DNA from: Bacillota bacterium
Lineage (GTDB): Bacteria; Bacillota; Clostridia; Christensenellales; UBA3700
Direction: 5' to 3'
DNA length: 47,877 nucleotides
NCBI GenBank assembly: GCA_023396095.1
Contig: JAEWXG010000019.1
Coordinates: forward strand, 1-47,877
In this document: positions 1-7,833 of the stretch, piece by piece
How the letters are laid out: each line of letters begins with the position of its first letter
How positions within the stretch are numbered: the stretch's first letter is position 1
Notes under the pieces: model-generated
What the model saw: only the letters and a program-made list of their open reading frames with translations
The model's database searches: none
Told to the model about the DNA's origin: nothing
Translations under genes and position numbers: made by a program

Positions 1-32
1 ATCTTTCAAGAGTAAGTCCAAAGACTTTAGCG

Positions 33-59
33 AAAAACCTAGCGTTGATCAACGCTAGG
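33..59 (-). terminator. Rho-independent terminator after the CPBP gene
   Basis: A 22-bp perfect palindrome (38-59) centred on GATC has arms CCTAGCGTT and AACGCTAGG. On the minus strand it is followed by TTTTTCG, which is the layout of an intrinsic terminator for the leftward gene ending at 112. The perfect symmetry could also serve as a protein site, but hairpin plus U-run is the simpler reading. Confidence 0.65.
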
Positions 60-111
60 CCTCGTAAAGTAAACAATTTCATTTCTGCTGCAGACATGAT
101 GAAACAAGCTA

Positions 112-885
112 TTAGTCTTTATTCTTCGTGTTGCACTTGATTTGACAAATCATCGATATAAAATGGCATCCAAAATGACCTAACATTGCATATCCAATAC
201 CATATTTACGGTATAGCCATCCAAAAGCCAATCCAAATAAACCATTCATAAAGATGCATCTAATAAACAATAGCGGTGTTAATTCGCCAAATAATGTTAT
301 AGTTGCCGGAATATGAAGTAAAGCAAATGCTAGTGCAGATATAACATTTGATATTATATATACATATACTGGTTTTTCTTCTTTTTTTCTTAAAAAGATT
401 TTATATATAACAAAAGATAATAATGACATTAAGAATAACCTTAACATTACTTCCTCAATAATACCACCATATGTAAATGAAGCAATTATAGATTCAATTG
501 TTGGCTTGTTTACATAACTACTTTTAATTTGTTCATTAAAACTACCAAATATGTAAACATCACCAATAATAAGTAAAATTCCAGAAAAAATTGTTATAAC
601 CACTACACTAATAATAGCAATTTTATTAGCGGTAAATGGCTTCCATAATTTAGTTTTTTCAGATAGTATACTTCCAAATATAGAACAAAATGCACTATAT
701 ATTATAATTTGTATCGTTGTTATAACAACAATTAATTCTTTAGAATCAACCTGTTTTATGGCTTCATTTATAATTGATTCATCAGAACTATTAATAGTGT
801 ATATTCCTGTAAATATACCACCAACAATTGAGCATATTAATACAAATAATAGAAACTTCCAGTGTGACTTAATTATTTTCATCAT
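112..885 (-). CDS. CPBP-family intramembrane metalloprotease (CAAX/Abi type)
   Basis: This 257-aa protein is almost entirely membrane-spanning, with about six to eight hydrophobic segments. It carries the family's conserved residues: EExxxR at Glu144-Glu145-Arg149, FxxxH ending at His191, and a C-terminal HFGCH motif (His237, His241). In this family these residues coordinate a metal and cleave substrates inside the membrane. Members act in prenyl-protein processing, bacteriocin self-immunity or signalling; the substrate here cannot be told. The gene begins inside the last codons of the interrupted regulator upstream (17-nt overlap, with two consecutive ATGs at 885 and 882), so the two were probably cotranscribed and may have been functionally paired. 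A terminator at 33-59 closes the unit. The ribosome binding site is weak, consistent with coupling. Confidence 0.85.
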   Translation of the reverse strand: MMKIIKSHWKFLLFVLICSIVGGIFTGIYTINSSDESIINEAIKQVDSKELIVVITTIQIIIYSAFCSIFGSILSEKTKLWKPFTANKIAIISVVVITIFSGILLIIGDVYIFGSFNEQIKSSYVNKPTIESIIASFTYGGIIEEVMLRLFLMSLLSFVIYKIFLRKKEEKPVYVYIISNVISALAFALLHIPATITLFGELTPLLFIRCIFMNGLFGLAFGWLYRKYGIGYAMLGHFGCHFISMICQIKCNTKNKD

Positions 886-1501
886 TTGATATTACTTTCT
901 TTTGCCATGATCTTTTACCACAATGAGGACATTTCATATATCTGGTTCTATTAACATGCATCGCAATAAATACTTGACCATATGTTGGAGTATATATATG
1001 ACCACAATTTTTGCATTCATAATATCCAGCTTTTTGTTCGATTCTTAAAGCAAAAAATGCCATAGTTAAGAATTCAATTACCCCAATCACTATTAAAGTT
1101 ATTCCTAACCACATTAGCGAATTATAATCCTTTATTAAATAACTACCGGTTAATATTAAAGCAAAGAATAATACTGTTCCTATTATTCCAAAAATAATTT
1201 CTAATCTTAGCAGTCTTTTATCAGATTCTTCTTTTTATTTTTTCATCTCAATTAAATTTAACTCAGCTTGTTTATTATAATTAATCATTTCTAATTCCTC
1301 CACTGTTAATAATTCATTTACACTAATTTTAAGAATTTCACATAAATCAAGCATAATAGATGAATCTGGCATTGCTCTTCCACATTCCCATTTAGATATG
1401 TCTCTATCTGTTATGTTTAATTTTTCTGCTAATTCAAATTGAGTTAAGTTTTGCTCTTTTCTTTTTAAAGCAATGAATTTACCAATTTTTATCATATCCA
1501 T
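869..1501 (-). pseudogene. XRE-type HTH / membrane / zinc-ribbon regulator interrupted by in-frame TAA
   Basis: Two open segments lie in one reading frame. The first (1501-1235, 88 codons) is an XRE helix-turn-helix domain with residues LTQFELAEKLNITDRDISKWE and a good AGGAGG site 9 nt before ATG 1501. A TAA stop at 1237-1235 follows Met-Lys-Lys. Translation then continues in the same frame as KEESDKRLLRLEIIFGIIG, two hydrophobic segments, and a zinc ribbon with CKNCGH and CPHCGKRSW, ending at 869. A 210-codon protein of this layout is a familiar Bacillota regulator family, so I read this as one gene broken by a nonsense codon within AAA AAA TAA AAA. The HTH part could still be made alone, and an internal ATG at 1114 could restart the membrane part. 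A sequencing error is the other explanation. Confidence 0.75.
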
Positions 1502-1884
1502 GGCACTTTACCTCCTTCGCCTATAGTGTAAATTATTAATAAAGCTTATGTCTACATACCAGTGGTTGAGTTTAGGGAGTTTTATGATTATCAACCTCTA
1601 GTTGAGTTAAACTGTTAAAAAGCACCACCATTTGGCAGTGCCTCAAATGTAAATCACATATAGTTATTTGACTCTAAATTTCAATTATTAAAATTTGCAC
1701 TCAAATGACATATATCTGCATAGTTTTGAATAGATATTGCTATATCTTTCCATTTTAAGAATAAAATAACAATACTTATTTACAGTTAAAATTGGTTACT
1801 ATGTAATTCCTATTCTTGAACACAATTTCAAATTACATAATCGAATAAAACTACACTTTTTTTAGTTGACAATTACAACTATTT
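1502..1884. other. Intergenic region between the regulator and the sulfur-modification operon
   Basis: This 383-bp AT-rich gap has no credible open frame. It holds the leftward promoter region of the HTH gene (a possible TAGACA / TACACT pair, 18-bp spacer, read on the minus strand just above 1520) and the terminator at 1616-1641. Two related short segments, CTCAAATGTAAATCACATATAG near 1642 and CTCAAATGACATATAT near 1702, are imperfect copies of each other; their role is unknown. Confidence 0.5.
1614..1642 (-). terminator. Rho-independent terminator of the sulfur-modification operon
   Basis: Read on the minus strand, GCACTGCC, loop AAAT and GGTGGTGC pair over 8 bp with two G-U wobbles and are followed by TTTTTAAC. 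It lies about 245 nt past the last stop codon of the operon (1885), so the mRNA would carry a long untranslated tail. Confidence 0.5.
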
Positions 1885-2400
1885 CTATAAGTCAGGATCA
1901 CATATTTCGCTTAATTCATACATTGCGTTGCAGACATCTTCATAAGATTTACATTCGCAAAAATACTCATCTAATATCTCTAATCCGCCTCTAACATAGT
2001 CTTCCAATTTTTTTTGCTCTTCATCTGCTTTTTCATCAGGGACAATCGAAAAAGCTTTTTTCACTTTTGAGTCAATAGAATCATCGTTGTTTTCACTTAA
2101 AATCATGTGATGATAAATTCTTTCCAAACTAGATCTTTTTTTATTTAAAACATCAACAAAAATGTTTGCATTTGGTAGATTCTTATCGATATCTGCTGTT
2201 CTATTTTTGATTATTCCTAGCATAGCAGCAACCATATAACATTGAATCTTAGTATCAAAAAGAGAAATGGTTTTTTCCACACCATCATTATTTGATACTT
2301 TAAATGGAATGTCCTGATCTCCACCTTTATCTTTAGAATACTTTTGTAAAATAGCGGCATGTTTGCCTGTAAATCTAATTTGTTTACTAAACATTGACAT
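1885..2400 (-). CDS. Unknown 171-aa protein, last gene of Dnd-like operon (DndE position)
   Basis: This mostly helical, charged 171-aa protein starts 1 nt after the stop of the DndD-like ATPase gene, with AGGAGG 9 nt before ATG 2400. A second ATG at 2394 is possible. I do not recognise the family with confidence. Classical dnd clusters end with dndE directly after dndD, so position suggests a DndE counterpart, and the opening KQIRFTGKHAAILQKYSK loosely recalls the small DNA-binding DndE start. At 171 aa it is longer than the roughly 110 aa usual for DndE, and the central and C-terminal acidic helices (many Asp and Glu) are not typical. Treat the DndE link as positional inference. No membrane segment or signal peptide is seen. 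Confidence 0.6.
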   Translation of the reverse strand: MSMFSKQIRFTGKHAAILQKYSKDKGGDQDIPFKVSNNDGVEKTISLFDTKIQCYMVAAMLGIIKNRTADIDKNLPNANIFVDVLNKKRSSLERIYHHMILSENNDDSIDSKVKKAFSIVPDEKADEEQKKLEDYVRGGLEILDEYFCECKSYEDVCNAMYELSEICDPDL

Positions 2401-2401
2401 A

Positions 2402-4399
2402 TTATAAATCCTCCTCTACCTTTGCTTCAGTTTCTGAAATCTTATTTATATGATATTGTTTTCCAATTTTATCAAAAATTGACTCTGAAGCATAATTGAA
2501 ATCTTTATTCATTACAAACATAATAATTTGATTGCAATATTCTGGCAAAGAATTACAGATGTTTTTTATATGTTCTTCATCAGTGTTTGAAAACGGGGCA
2601 TCCATCACTAGAGGATATGATGAAGGCTCATTCTCTGGATCGCCTACTTCATCATCTACTATCGATTGTTTTGCTAAAGTCATTAAACTTGCGACAAAAG
2701 AATAATTAACGACAGTCCAAAGTCCTGTAGAACCATCTATTTTTTTATCTTTTCCTACGCTTGCTATTGCAGTAGTCGGTTTTAAATCATCACCAATTTT
2801 AATAAATCTGTTCCCATGATACATCGAACCAAAAACTTTACTAACTTCATCTTGAAGTTTATTTTTAATTTCTTCTTTTGATGATTTCAACTTATTGTCA
2901 GCTATTTGGTAAATATTTTCTGCATAAGCTATGCACTCTTTAATAAAATCATTTGACGTATTCTTTTCAGTCTTTTTTTCTATCTTATCATTCAATTTAT
3001 CAATAATATTCTTATGCTCTGGGATTTTATTATCGATTAAATTATCTCTAATACTTTCTTGTTGGCCAATCTGTCTACTGATGCCATTTATTTGTTTCTG
3101 TATTTCACCAACATCTGCACGACCCTCTAGTTTTTCCTTTACGAATTTTAATTCCTTTGAATCATTTTCATATGCAAATATAGCATCGTTAACATTACCT
3201 GCATGTTTCAATAATGATTCTAATATTGTTTTAGCATTGTAGTAATTTGGACTTTCTGAACTACAAAAATCAGAAACATATTTACCATAATCATTAGGTT
3301 CCATATGAGTTTTTGCCTCAATTAGGTGTTTATAAGCATCATTACCATTCGTAATAATTGCTCCACATAGGCATCGTCCTGCACTAATTAAATCATTAAC
3401 TGCATCTTCAGTAATTCCTTTATACGAATTTGATGATTTAAAGGAAGTTTGTTCTGATAAATCATCTAAATTGTGGACTTTCATATTTTTCGCAAATAAT
3501 ATCTTTAATAATGCATCAGAACTATTTATTTCTTTAATTAATCTATCAAATTCAGTTTCTTTTAAAGTCTTAGAATCAGCAATTGATTTTTCCAGTCTTC
3601 GTTTATCATCTTGAAGTAAAGCAACATCCTTATTAGCGTTCAAAATGTCTTCTTTTTCTGCTGCTTGAATTTTTAATTTTTCAATTTCAGATTCTATTTC
3701 TTTGTAATCGTTTTGATATTCTTCAAGTTTTTCTTTAGCTTTATCAAGTTTATCTATCAAATCATCTAATTCGAAATCATCATCGGCAGTCAATTCTTTA
3801 TTAAGTGCTGTTGTAACACTTTTAACACTATTAGGATCATAATAATCTCTTAGAGTCTCAATATGATTAATACCTAAAATATTTGAGACAGCATTAGTTA
3901 AATTCTTTTTAGTACTAACATTATCTATAGAGTTTGTTTCACCATCAAAAAAGAAATATTCTTTTAGCTCTGGCCTTAAGATTGATTCTATTTCTTCATC
4001 AGCTTTAATACCACTTAATGGAATCGAATTTGAGCCATCAATTTTTAAAACTGAAGTATAAGGTTTGTCTGCAGGTAAATTTCCAGAAGCAACTCTTGTA
4101 TAACTTTGTTTCGTTGTAATTCTGTAATTATATTTTTTGTGCTCTAATTCTATTTCCACTTTAACAGTTTCTGTTTGACCTATTGTCATATTGTCTACAA
4201 TATCACTATTAAGCAAAACTTTATCATCAAACAAATTATCTTTATAGAGGCACCAAATAAACGATTTAACTAGTGTAGTTTTTCCAAAAGTATTTTGGCC
4301 AAGAATGATCGTGAAATTCTTATTAGGATCGCATGAGAATTCTAATTTACAATTTCTAAAATTTCTAAAATTTGTAAGGGAAATCTTTCTAATTATCAT
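2402..4399 (-). CDS. dndD: DndD-like SMC/RecN-type ATPase
   Basis: This 665-aa protein has the split-ATPase layout of DndD and SbcC/Rad50 proteins. The N-terminal lobe holds a Walker A LGQNTFGKTT at residues 33-42 and the FFFDGE segment near 150. A long coiled-coil middle follows, with a Cys-rich apex RCLCGAII near 343 that could act as a hook. The C-terminal lobe ends with the Walker B/D-loop segment YPLVMDAPFSNTDEEH. In dnd systems this protein is thought to couple ATP use and DNA opening to sulfur insertion. The start overlaps the 52-aa gene by 11 nt and has a good GGAGGT site. Residue content and the directly upstream sulfur-handling genes favour DndD over a generic RecF/SbcC protein, although a homology search is needed to exclude a restriction-type SMC ATPase. 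Confidence 0.75.
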   Translation of the reverse strand: MIIRKISLTNFRNFRNCKLEFSCDPNKNFTIILGQNTFGKTTLVKSFIWCLYKDNLFDDKVLLNSDIVDNMTIGQTETVKVEIELEHKKYNYRITTKQSYTRVASGNLPADKPYTSVLKIDGSNSIPLSGIKADEEIESILRPELKEYFFFDGETNSIDNVSTKKNLTNAVSNILGINHIETLRDYYDPNSVKSVTTALNKELTADDDFELDDLIDKLDKAKEKLEEYQNDYKEIESEIEKLKIQAAEKEDILNANKDVALLQDDKRRLEKSIADSKTLKETEFDRLIKEINSSDALLKILFAKNMKVHNLDDLSEQTSFKSSNSYKGITEDAVNDLISAGRCLCGAIITNGNDAYKHLIEAKTHMEPNDYGKYVSDFCSSESPNYYNAKTILESLLKHAGNVNDAIFAYENDSKELKFVKEKLEGRADVGEIQKQINGISRQIGQQESIRDNLIDNKIPEHKNIIDKLNDKIEKKTEKNTSNDFIKECIAYAENIYQIADNKLKSSKEEIKNKLQDEVSKVFGSMYHGNRFIKIGDDLKPTTAIASVGKDKKIDGSTGLWTVVNYSFVASLMTLAKQSIVDDEVGDPENEPSSYPLVMDAPFSNTDEEHIKNICNSLPEYCNQIIMFVMNKDFNYASESIFDKIGKQYHINKISETEAKVEEDL

Positions 4400-4547
4400 T
4401 TTCTTTGACCTCCTTCTTAATCATTTTTACCATTTCATTGACCGCAGATTCTTTTGTAGAGTTTTCACGTTCTTTTTTTCTTATTATTTTATAAGATTCG
4501 TAAATAATCTTTTTCCCTTTTTCTCTATCGATTACTGTTTTACTCAT
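4389..4547 (-). CDS. Unknown 52-aa basic protein embedded between helicase and DndD-like genes
   Basis: The frame begins at ATG 4547 with GAGGAGG spaced 6-7 nt upstream. It overlaps the helicase stop by 8 nt and the DndD-like start by 11 nt, the pattern of translational coupling in a real operon. A longer in-frame start at 4589 exists but lies inside the helicase gene without a binding site. The product is helical and very rich in Lys and Glu (MSKTVIDREKGKKIIYESYK opening) with no Cys and no membrane segment. I do not recognise it. It may be a small subunit bridging the helicase and the ATPase, or a nucleic-acid-binding factor; both ideas rest only on context and charge. Confidence 0.65.
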   Translation of the reverse strand: MSKTVIDREKGKKIIYESYKIIRKKERENSTKESAVNEMVKMIKKEVKENDN

Positions 4548-6684
4548 ATAAATCCTCCTCATTACTGATGATATCCATTTTATAAACATCTCTAATCAAA
4601 TTTATTAATTCGTTGCTATCAGATGGATTGAGTGATATATTTGCAAAATCAATCAATCTACTCAATTCTTTTCTAACTAAATTTTTTTCTATAGTGGAAT
4701 TAACACTAAAGGATCTCGCTGCATCTTGTATTGATCTTGGCAACGTAATAAAATCATATATTTCTGCATACTGTTTTCCAGAGAATTTTCTTAATACTCT
4801 TCCTCTTCTTTGAATATACTCTTTTGGATTAGTGCTACTTGCAAGAATAAATGCTGTTTTAATTGCGGGGATATTTACACCTTCATCAAGACATTTTATA
4901 GCAACTAAAGCTTGAATATCTTCCTGTTTAAAAGAATTGATAATATTTTTTCTCTGTTCAGCATCCTCTTCAGAAGTAAATTTAGTAGAATAAATATGCA
5001 AATCATTATTTAACATGTCTAACACAATTTCAATTTGTCTTTTTTCATCCTCCGCATTCTGATAATCATATTGTCCGTATTTTACAGCTCCACAATATAC
5101 TAATATATTATGCTCATTAGAATATTTTTGTATTTCACGTTTTAATACAGCTATTTTATTACTAGCACCTGCAACAATTCTTGCACGTTTTATAAGTAAC
5201 CTTTTTGCTGTTTCAGACAATTCTCCATTTGGTGTATGAAATTTTGAAATTTGTTTTGATAACTTTATATATTCATCATATTCATCATCATTTAAGTTAA
5301 CTACCACTGGATAATATTTATATGGTGTTAACTTATCCTCACGAATAGCTTTTTCTAGCGGGTATTCAATGCATTTCTCACCGAAAAAATCAAAAAGTTT
5401 TTGAGTGCCTTCTTCATCTCCGTGTCTCTCAAGTGTGGCAGATAAAGCAAGTCTGTATGGATAATCAACATTTAATGTTTTGCTTACTCCATAAGCACCG
5501 AAATTATGTGCTTCATCAACAATTAATAATGTATTAGCTAAATTAATCTTTAAAATGTTTTGTATATTTTCTTTTTGAAAACTAGCGTTAGTTATAACTA
5601 AACACACGAAATCTGTTCTTCTTTGCTTAAATTTCAATACTTCTCTTTCTAACTGTTTTGCGTAATCAATAGATCCATAGCACTTTAAAGGATCAATATT
5701 AAATAGCTTTAATTCCTCACACCACTGATCGACTAAATGTTGATATGGACAACAGATCACAACTATTAATCTCTTTTTTAATTCAAATAATTTACATATT
5801 GATCCAGCTCCAGTAAATGTTTTGCCAGTACCAGTAGCCATATCATAAATTCCTCTAAAATTATTATTAACCCATTTATCAATTGCTGAATTTTGGTAAT
5901 CATGTAATTTTATCTCTGGCTTTATTTCAGGCGTTTTTGGTTTAATTCTTTTTTCTCTTATTATTTCTTTAAACCTATTATCAATTTCTGTAAATGCAAT
6001 ATTATTAGTCCTTTTGTAGCTTAATAATTTATTCTTAATTATTTCAGGAAACGGAATAGTAATTAAACCTTTTTCATTTCCATTCCAAATTCTATCGAAT
6101 TGTATATCTTTCGTTGCACATCTTTGATCAGATTCATCAGATTTCCAGGAACAGAATATTTCAAATTCCTCGTCGTTTAAGTTATATCCATTTAATGTCT
6201 CGTTACCTGAACCAGAAAAAGAAACTATATTCCCATAAGAATCTTCCATTACCCCAACTTTTCTATGAAACATTGCTTTATCATTGTTTTCTTCTAATGC
6301 AACAATTTTAATTTCCAAAATATTCTTTTCAATCATATACGAAAGCATAGCAAATCTATCTTCTTTTTGATCGAATTCTATATCGAAATCGAAAGCGTTG
6401 ACAATTTTATCTGAAATATAATCTCTTGCATCATATCCTTTTTTTATTGCCTCATAATCAGCAGGCTCTAACTTTGGCGAAACTAGAAGCTTCATTTTTC
6501 CACCATTATCAGCAAACGCACCAAGTCCCTTACTTATTTGTAATAAAATATTAGAAGAGAAAAAACCAACTGCTCTCTTATAAGATACCGCTTGTTGAAG
6601 ACATGGTATATAAAAATCTAAAACAATATCATCAGAAAGTGAATGATAACTCAATTGTATGTTTTGAATATCTTTAAAACTCAT
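4540..6684 (-). CDS. PLD-like nuclease domain fused to DEAH-box (SF2) helicase
   Basis: The 714-aa protein has two parts. Residues 1-200 form a phospholipase-D-like domain with a single His-x-Lys motif (His140, Lys142) followed by GSGN at 158-161, as in the one-HKD domains fused to helicases. Residues 255-680 form an SF2 helicase: HDYQNSAI, Walker A MATGTGKT (282-289), DEAH at 390-393, SAT at 415-417 and motif VI QRRGRVLR at 625-632. Such fusions are typical of DNA-defence loci and could cut or remodel unmodified DNA. It sits 8 nt after the cysteine desulfurase gene with GGAGGG before ATG 6684. In this operon it is the best candidate for the restriction arm; that role is inferred. A plain helicase role in modification is the alternative. 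Confidence 0.85.
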   Translation of the reverse strand: MSFKDIQNIQLSYHSLSDDIVLDFYIPCLQQAVSYKRAVGFFSSNILLQISKGLGAFADNGGKMKLLVSPKLEPADYEAIKKGYDARDYISDKIVNAFDFDIEFDQKEDRFAMLSYMIEKNILEIKIVALEENNDKAMFHRKVGVMEDSYGNIVSFSGSGNETLNGYNLNDEEFEIFCSWKSDESDQRCATKDIQFDRIWNGNEKGLITIPFPEIIKNKLLSYKRTNNIAFTEIDNRFKEIIREKRIKPKTPEIKPEIKLHDYQNSAIDKWVNNNFRGIYDMATGTGKTFTGAGSICKLFELKKRLIVVICCPYQHLVDQWCEELKLFNIDPLKCYGSIDYAKQLEREVLKFKQRRTDFVCLVITNASFQKENIQNILKINLANTLLIVDEAHNFGAYGVSKTLNVDYPYRLALSATLERHGDEEGTQKLFDFFGEKCIEYPLEKAIREDKLTPYKYYPVVVNLNDDEYDEYIKLSKQISKFHTPNGELSETAKRLLIKRARIVAGASNKIAVLKREIQKYSNEHNILVYCGAVKYGQYDYQNAEDEKRQIEIVLDMLNNDLHIYSTKFTSEEDAEQRKNIINSFKQEDIQALVAIKCLDEGVNIPAIKTAFILASSTNPKEYIQRRGRVLRKFSGKQYAEIYDFITLPRSIQDAARSFSVNSTIEKNLVRKELSRLIDFANISLNPSDSNELINLIRDVYKMDIISNEEDLYE

Positions 6685-6692
6685 ATACCCTC

Positions 6693-7820
6693 CTATAATG
6701 TCTTTATTGCTGCAATCAATTCATCAATTTCAGATTGAGTATTGAATGCTCCTAAACTAACTCTTACTGTCCCTTTATACATTTGTGAATTAATAAAGTC
6801 ATGTACGTGCGGACTACAATGATATCCAGATCGTGTCATTATTCCAAACTCATCATATAAAATTGCTGAAACATCGTCAGACAAATATCCATCTATATTA
6901 AATGAAACAATTCCAAAAACACATTTGTTATCTGGCAAATATAATTTAACTTTATTATTTTCAACTAATTTTTCAATTAGATAATTCGTTAATTCTTTTT
7001 CGTGTTCTATTATTTCTTTGTTATTTTTTAACCATTTGCAACTTTCTAACAAGCCATAAATAGCGACAACATTAGGTGAGCCTGCCTCATATCTTTGATA
7101 TCCTGTTTCAGGCATATAATGATTTAATGAATCAGACCCATTCCCACCACTCTTTATAACTTGTAATTTAACATCATTGACATTAATGAAACCTGCTATT
7201 CCAAATGATGCATACAATGATTTATGTCCTGCAAAAACACAAAAATCACAGTTTGTTAATATAGGATTTAATATCCCATACGATTGTGCAGAATCTAAAA
7301 CATTGATGGCCCCAAATTGCTTTGATAATGCAAATATTTTATCATAAGGCAATTCATATCCTGTAACGTTACTAAGTTGAGATATTAATACTGCTTTTGG
7401 TCGTTTAATTGAAAACATTTCTTCTATTTTATCATACTCTGGTTCCCAAGTCTTTTTATTGAAAGGAAGAATTTTTATCTCAATTCTCGTTGAGTTCTTT
7501 AGAGAGTATAGAGGTCTAACAATAGAATTATGTTCAAATGGAGATATATATACAATATCATCATCTTTTAATCCGAGCCCATTTATTATTAAATTCAATG
7601 ATTCAGTTGCGCTTGATTGAAATACAACTTTATTTTTATCCTGCTTAGTAAATGAAGCAATTTCATAACGTGTTTGGTTTATTATATCAATGCAATCGAG
7701 TGATTCTTTATAGGCTCCTCTCCCTGCATTAAACGCTAGATTTCTATTTGCAAAATCCAATGCTTTGTAAACTGATTCTGGCTTTGGATATGTAGTTGCA
7801 CTATTATCAAAATAAATCAT
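6693..7820 (-). CDS. PLP-dependent cysteine desulfurase (EF2568-like class V), probable DndA role
   Basis: This 375-aa class V aminotransferase-fold enzyme opens MIYFDNSATTYPKPESVY and carries His97, Asp176 and Gln179 (cofactor contacts), the PLP lysine in AGHKSLY (Lys200) and the sulfur-carrying Cys335 in RSGYHCSPH. It should release sulfur from cysteine as a persulfide. The start at ATG 7820 has GAGGTGAT 8 nt upstream; a GTG 12 nt earlier is part of that binding site, so I reject it. The sequence style matches the stand-alone 'cysteine desulfurase family' rather than housekeeping IscS or SufS, and no scaffold gene follows. Placed between the large ATPase and helicase genes, it most likely feeds the PP-loop protein encoded at 12148-13896, as DndA does for DndC. 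Confidence 0.88.
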   Translation of the reverse strand: MIYFDNSATTYPKPESVYKALDFANRNLAFNAGRGAYKESLDCIDIINQTRYEIASFTKQDKNKVVFQSSATESLNLIINGLGLKDDDIVYISPFEHNSIVRPLYSLKNSTRIEIKILPFNKKTWEPEYDKIEEMFSIKRPKAVLISQLSNVTGYELPYDKIFALSKQFGAINVLDSAQSYGILNPILTNCDFCVFAGHKSLYASFGIAGFINVNDVKLQVIKSGGNGSDSLNHYMPETGYQRYEAGSPNVVAIYGLLESCKWLKNNKEIIEHEKELTNYLIEKLVENNKVKLYLPDNKCVFGIVSFNIDGYLSDDVSAILYDEFGIMTRSGYHCSPHVHDFINSQMYKGTVRVSLGAFNTQSEIDELIAAIKTL

Positions 7821-7833
7821 ATTTACAATCACC

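Noticed and set aside
2931..3242. Rightward open frames lying across the DndD-like gene and other leftward genes
   Set aside because: They are antisense shadows of clear genes, without ribosome binding sites or recognisable content.
4389..4589. 66-aa version of the small protein starting at 4589
   Set aside because: That start is deep within the helicase gene and lacks a ribosome binding site; ATG 4547 has GAGGAGG.
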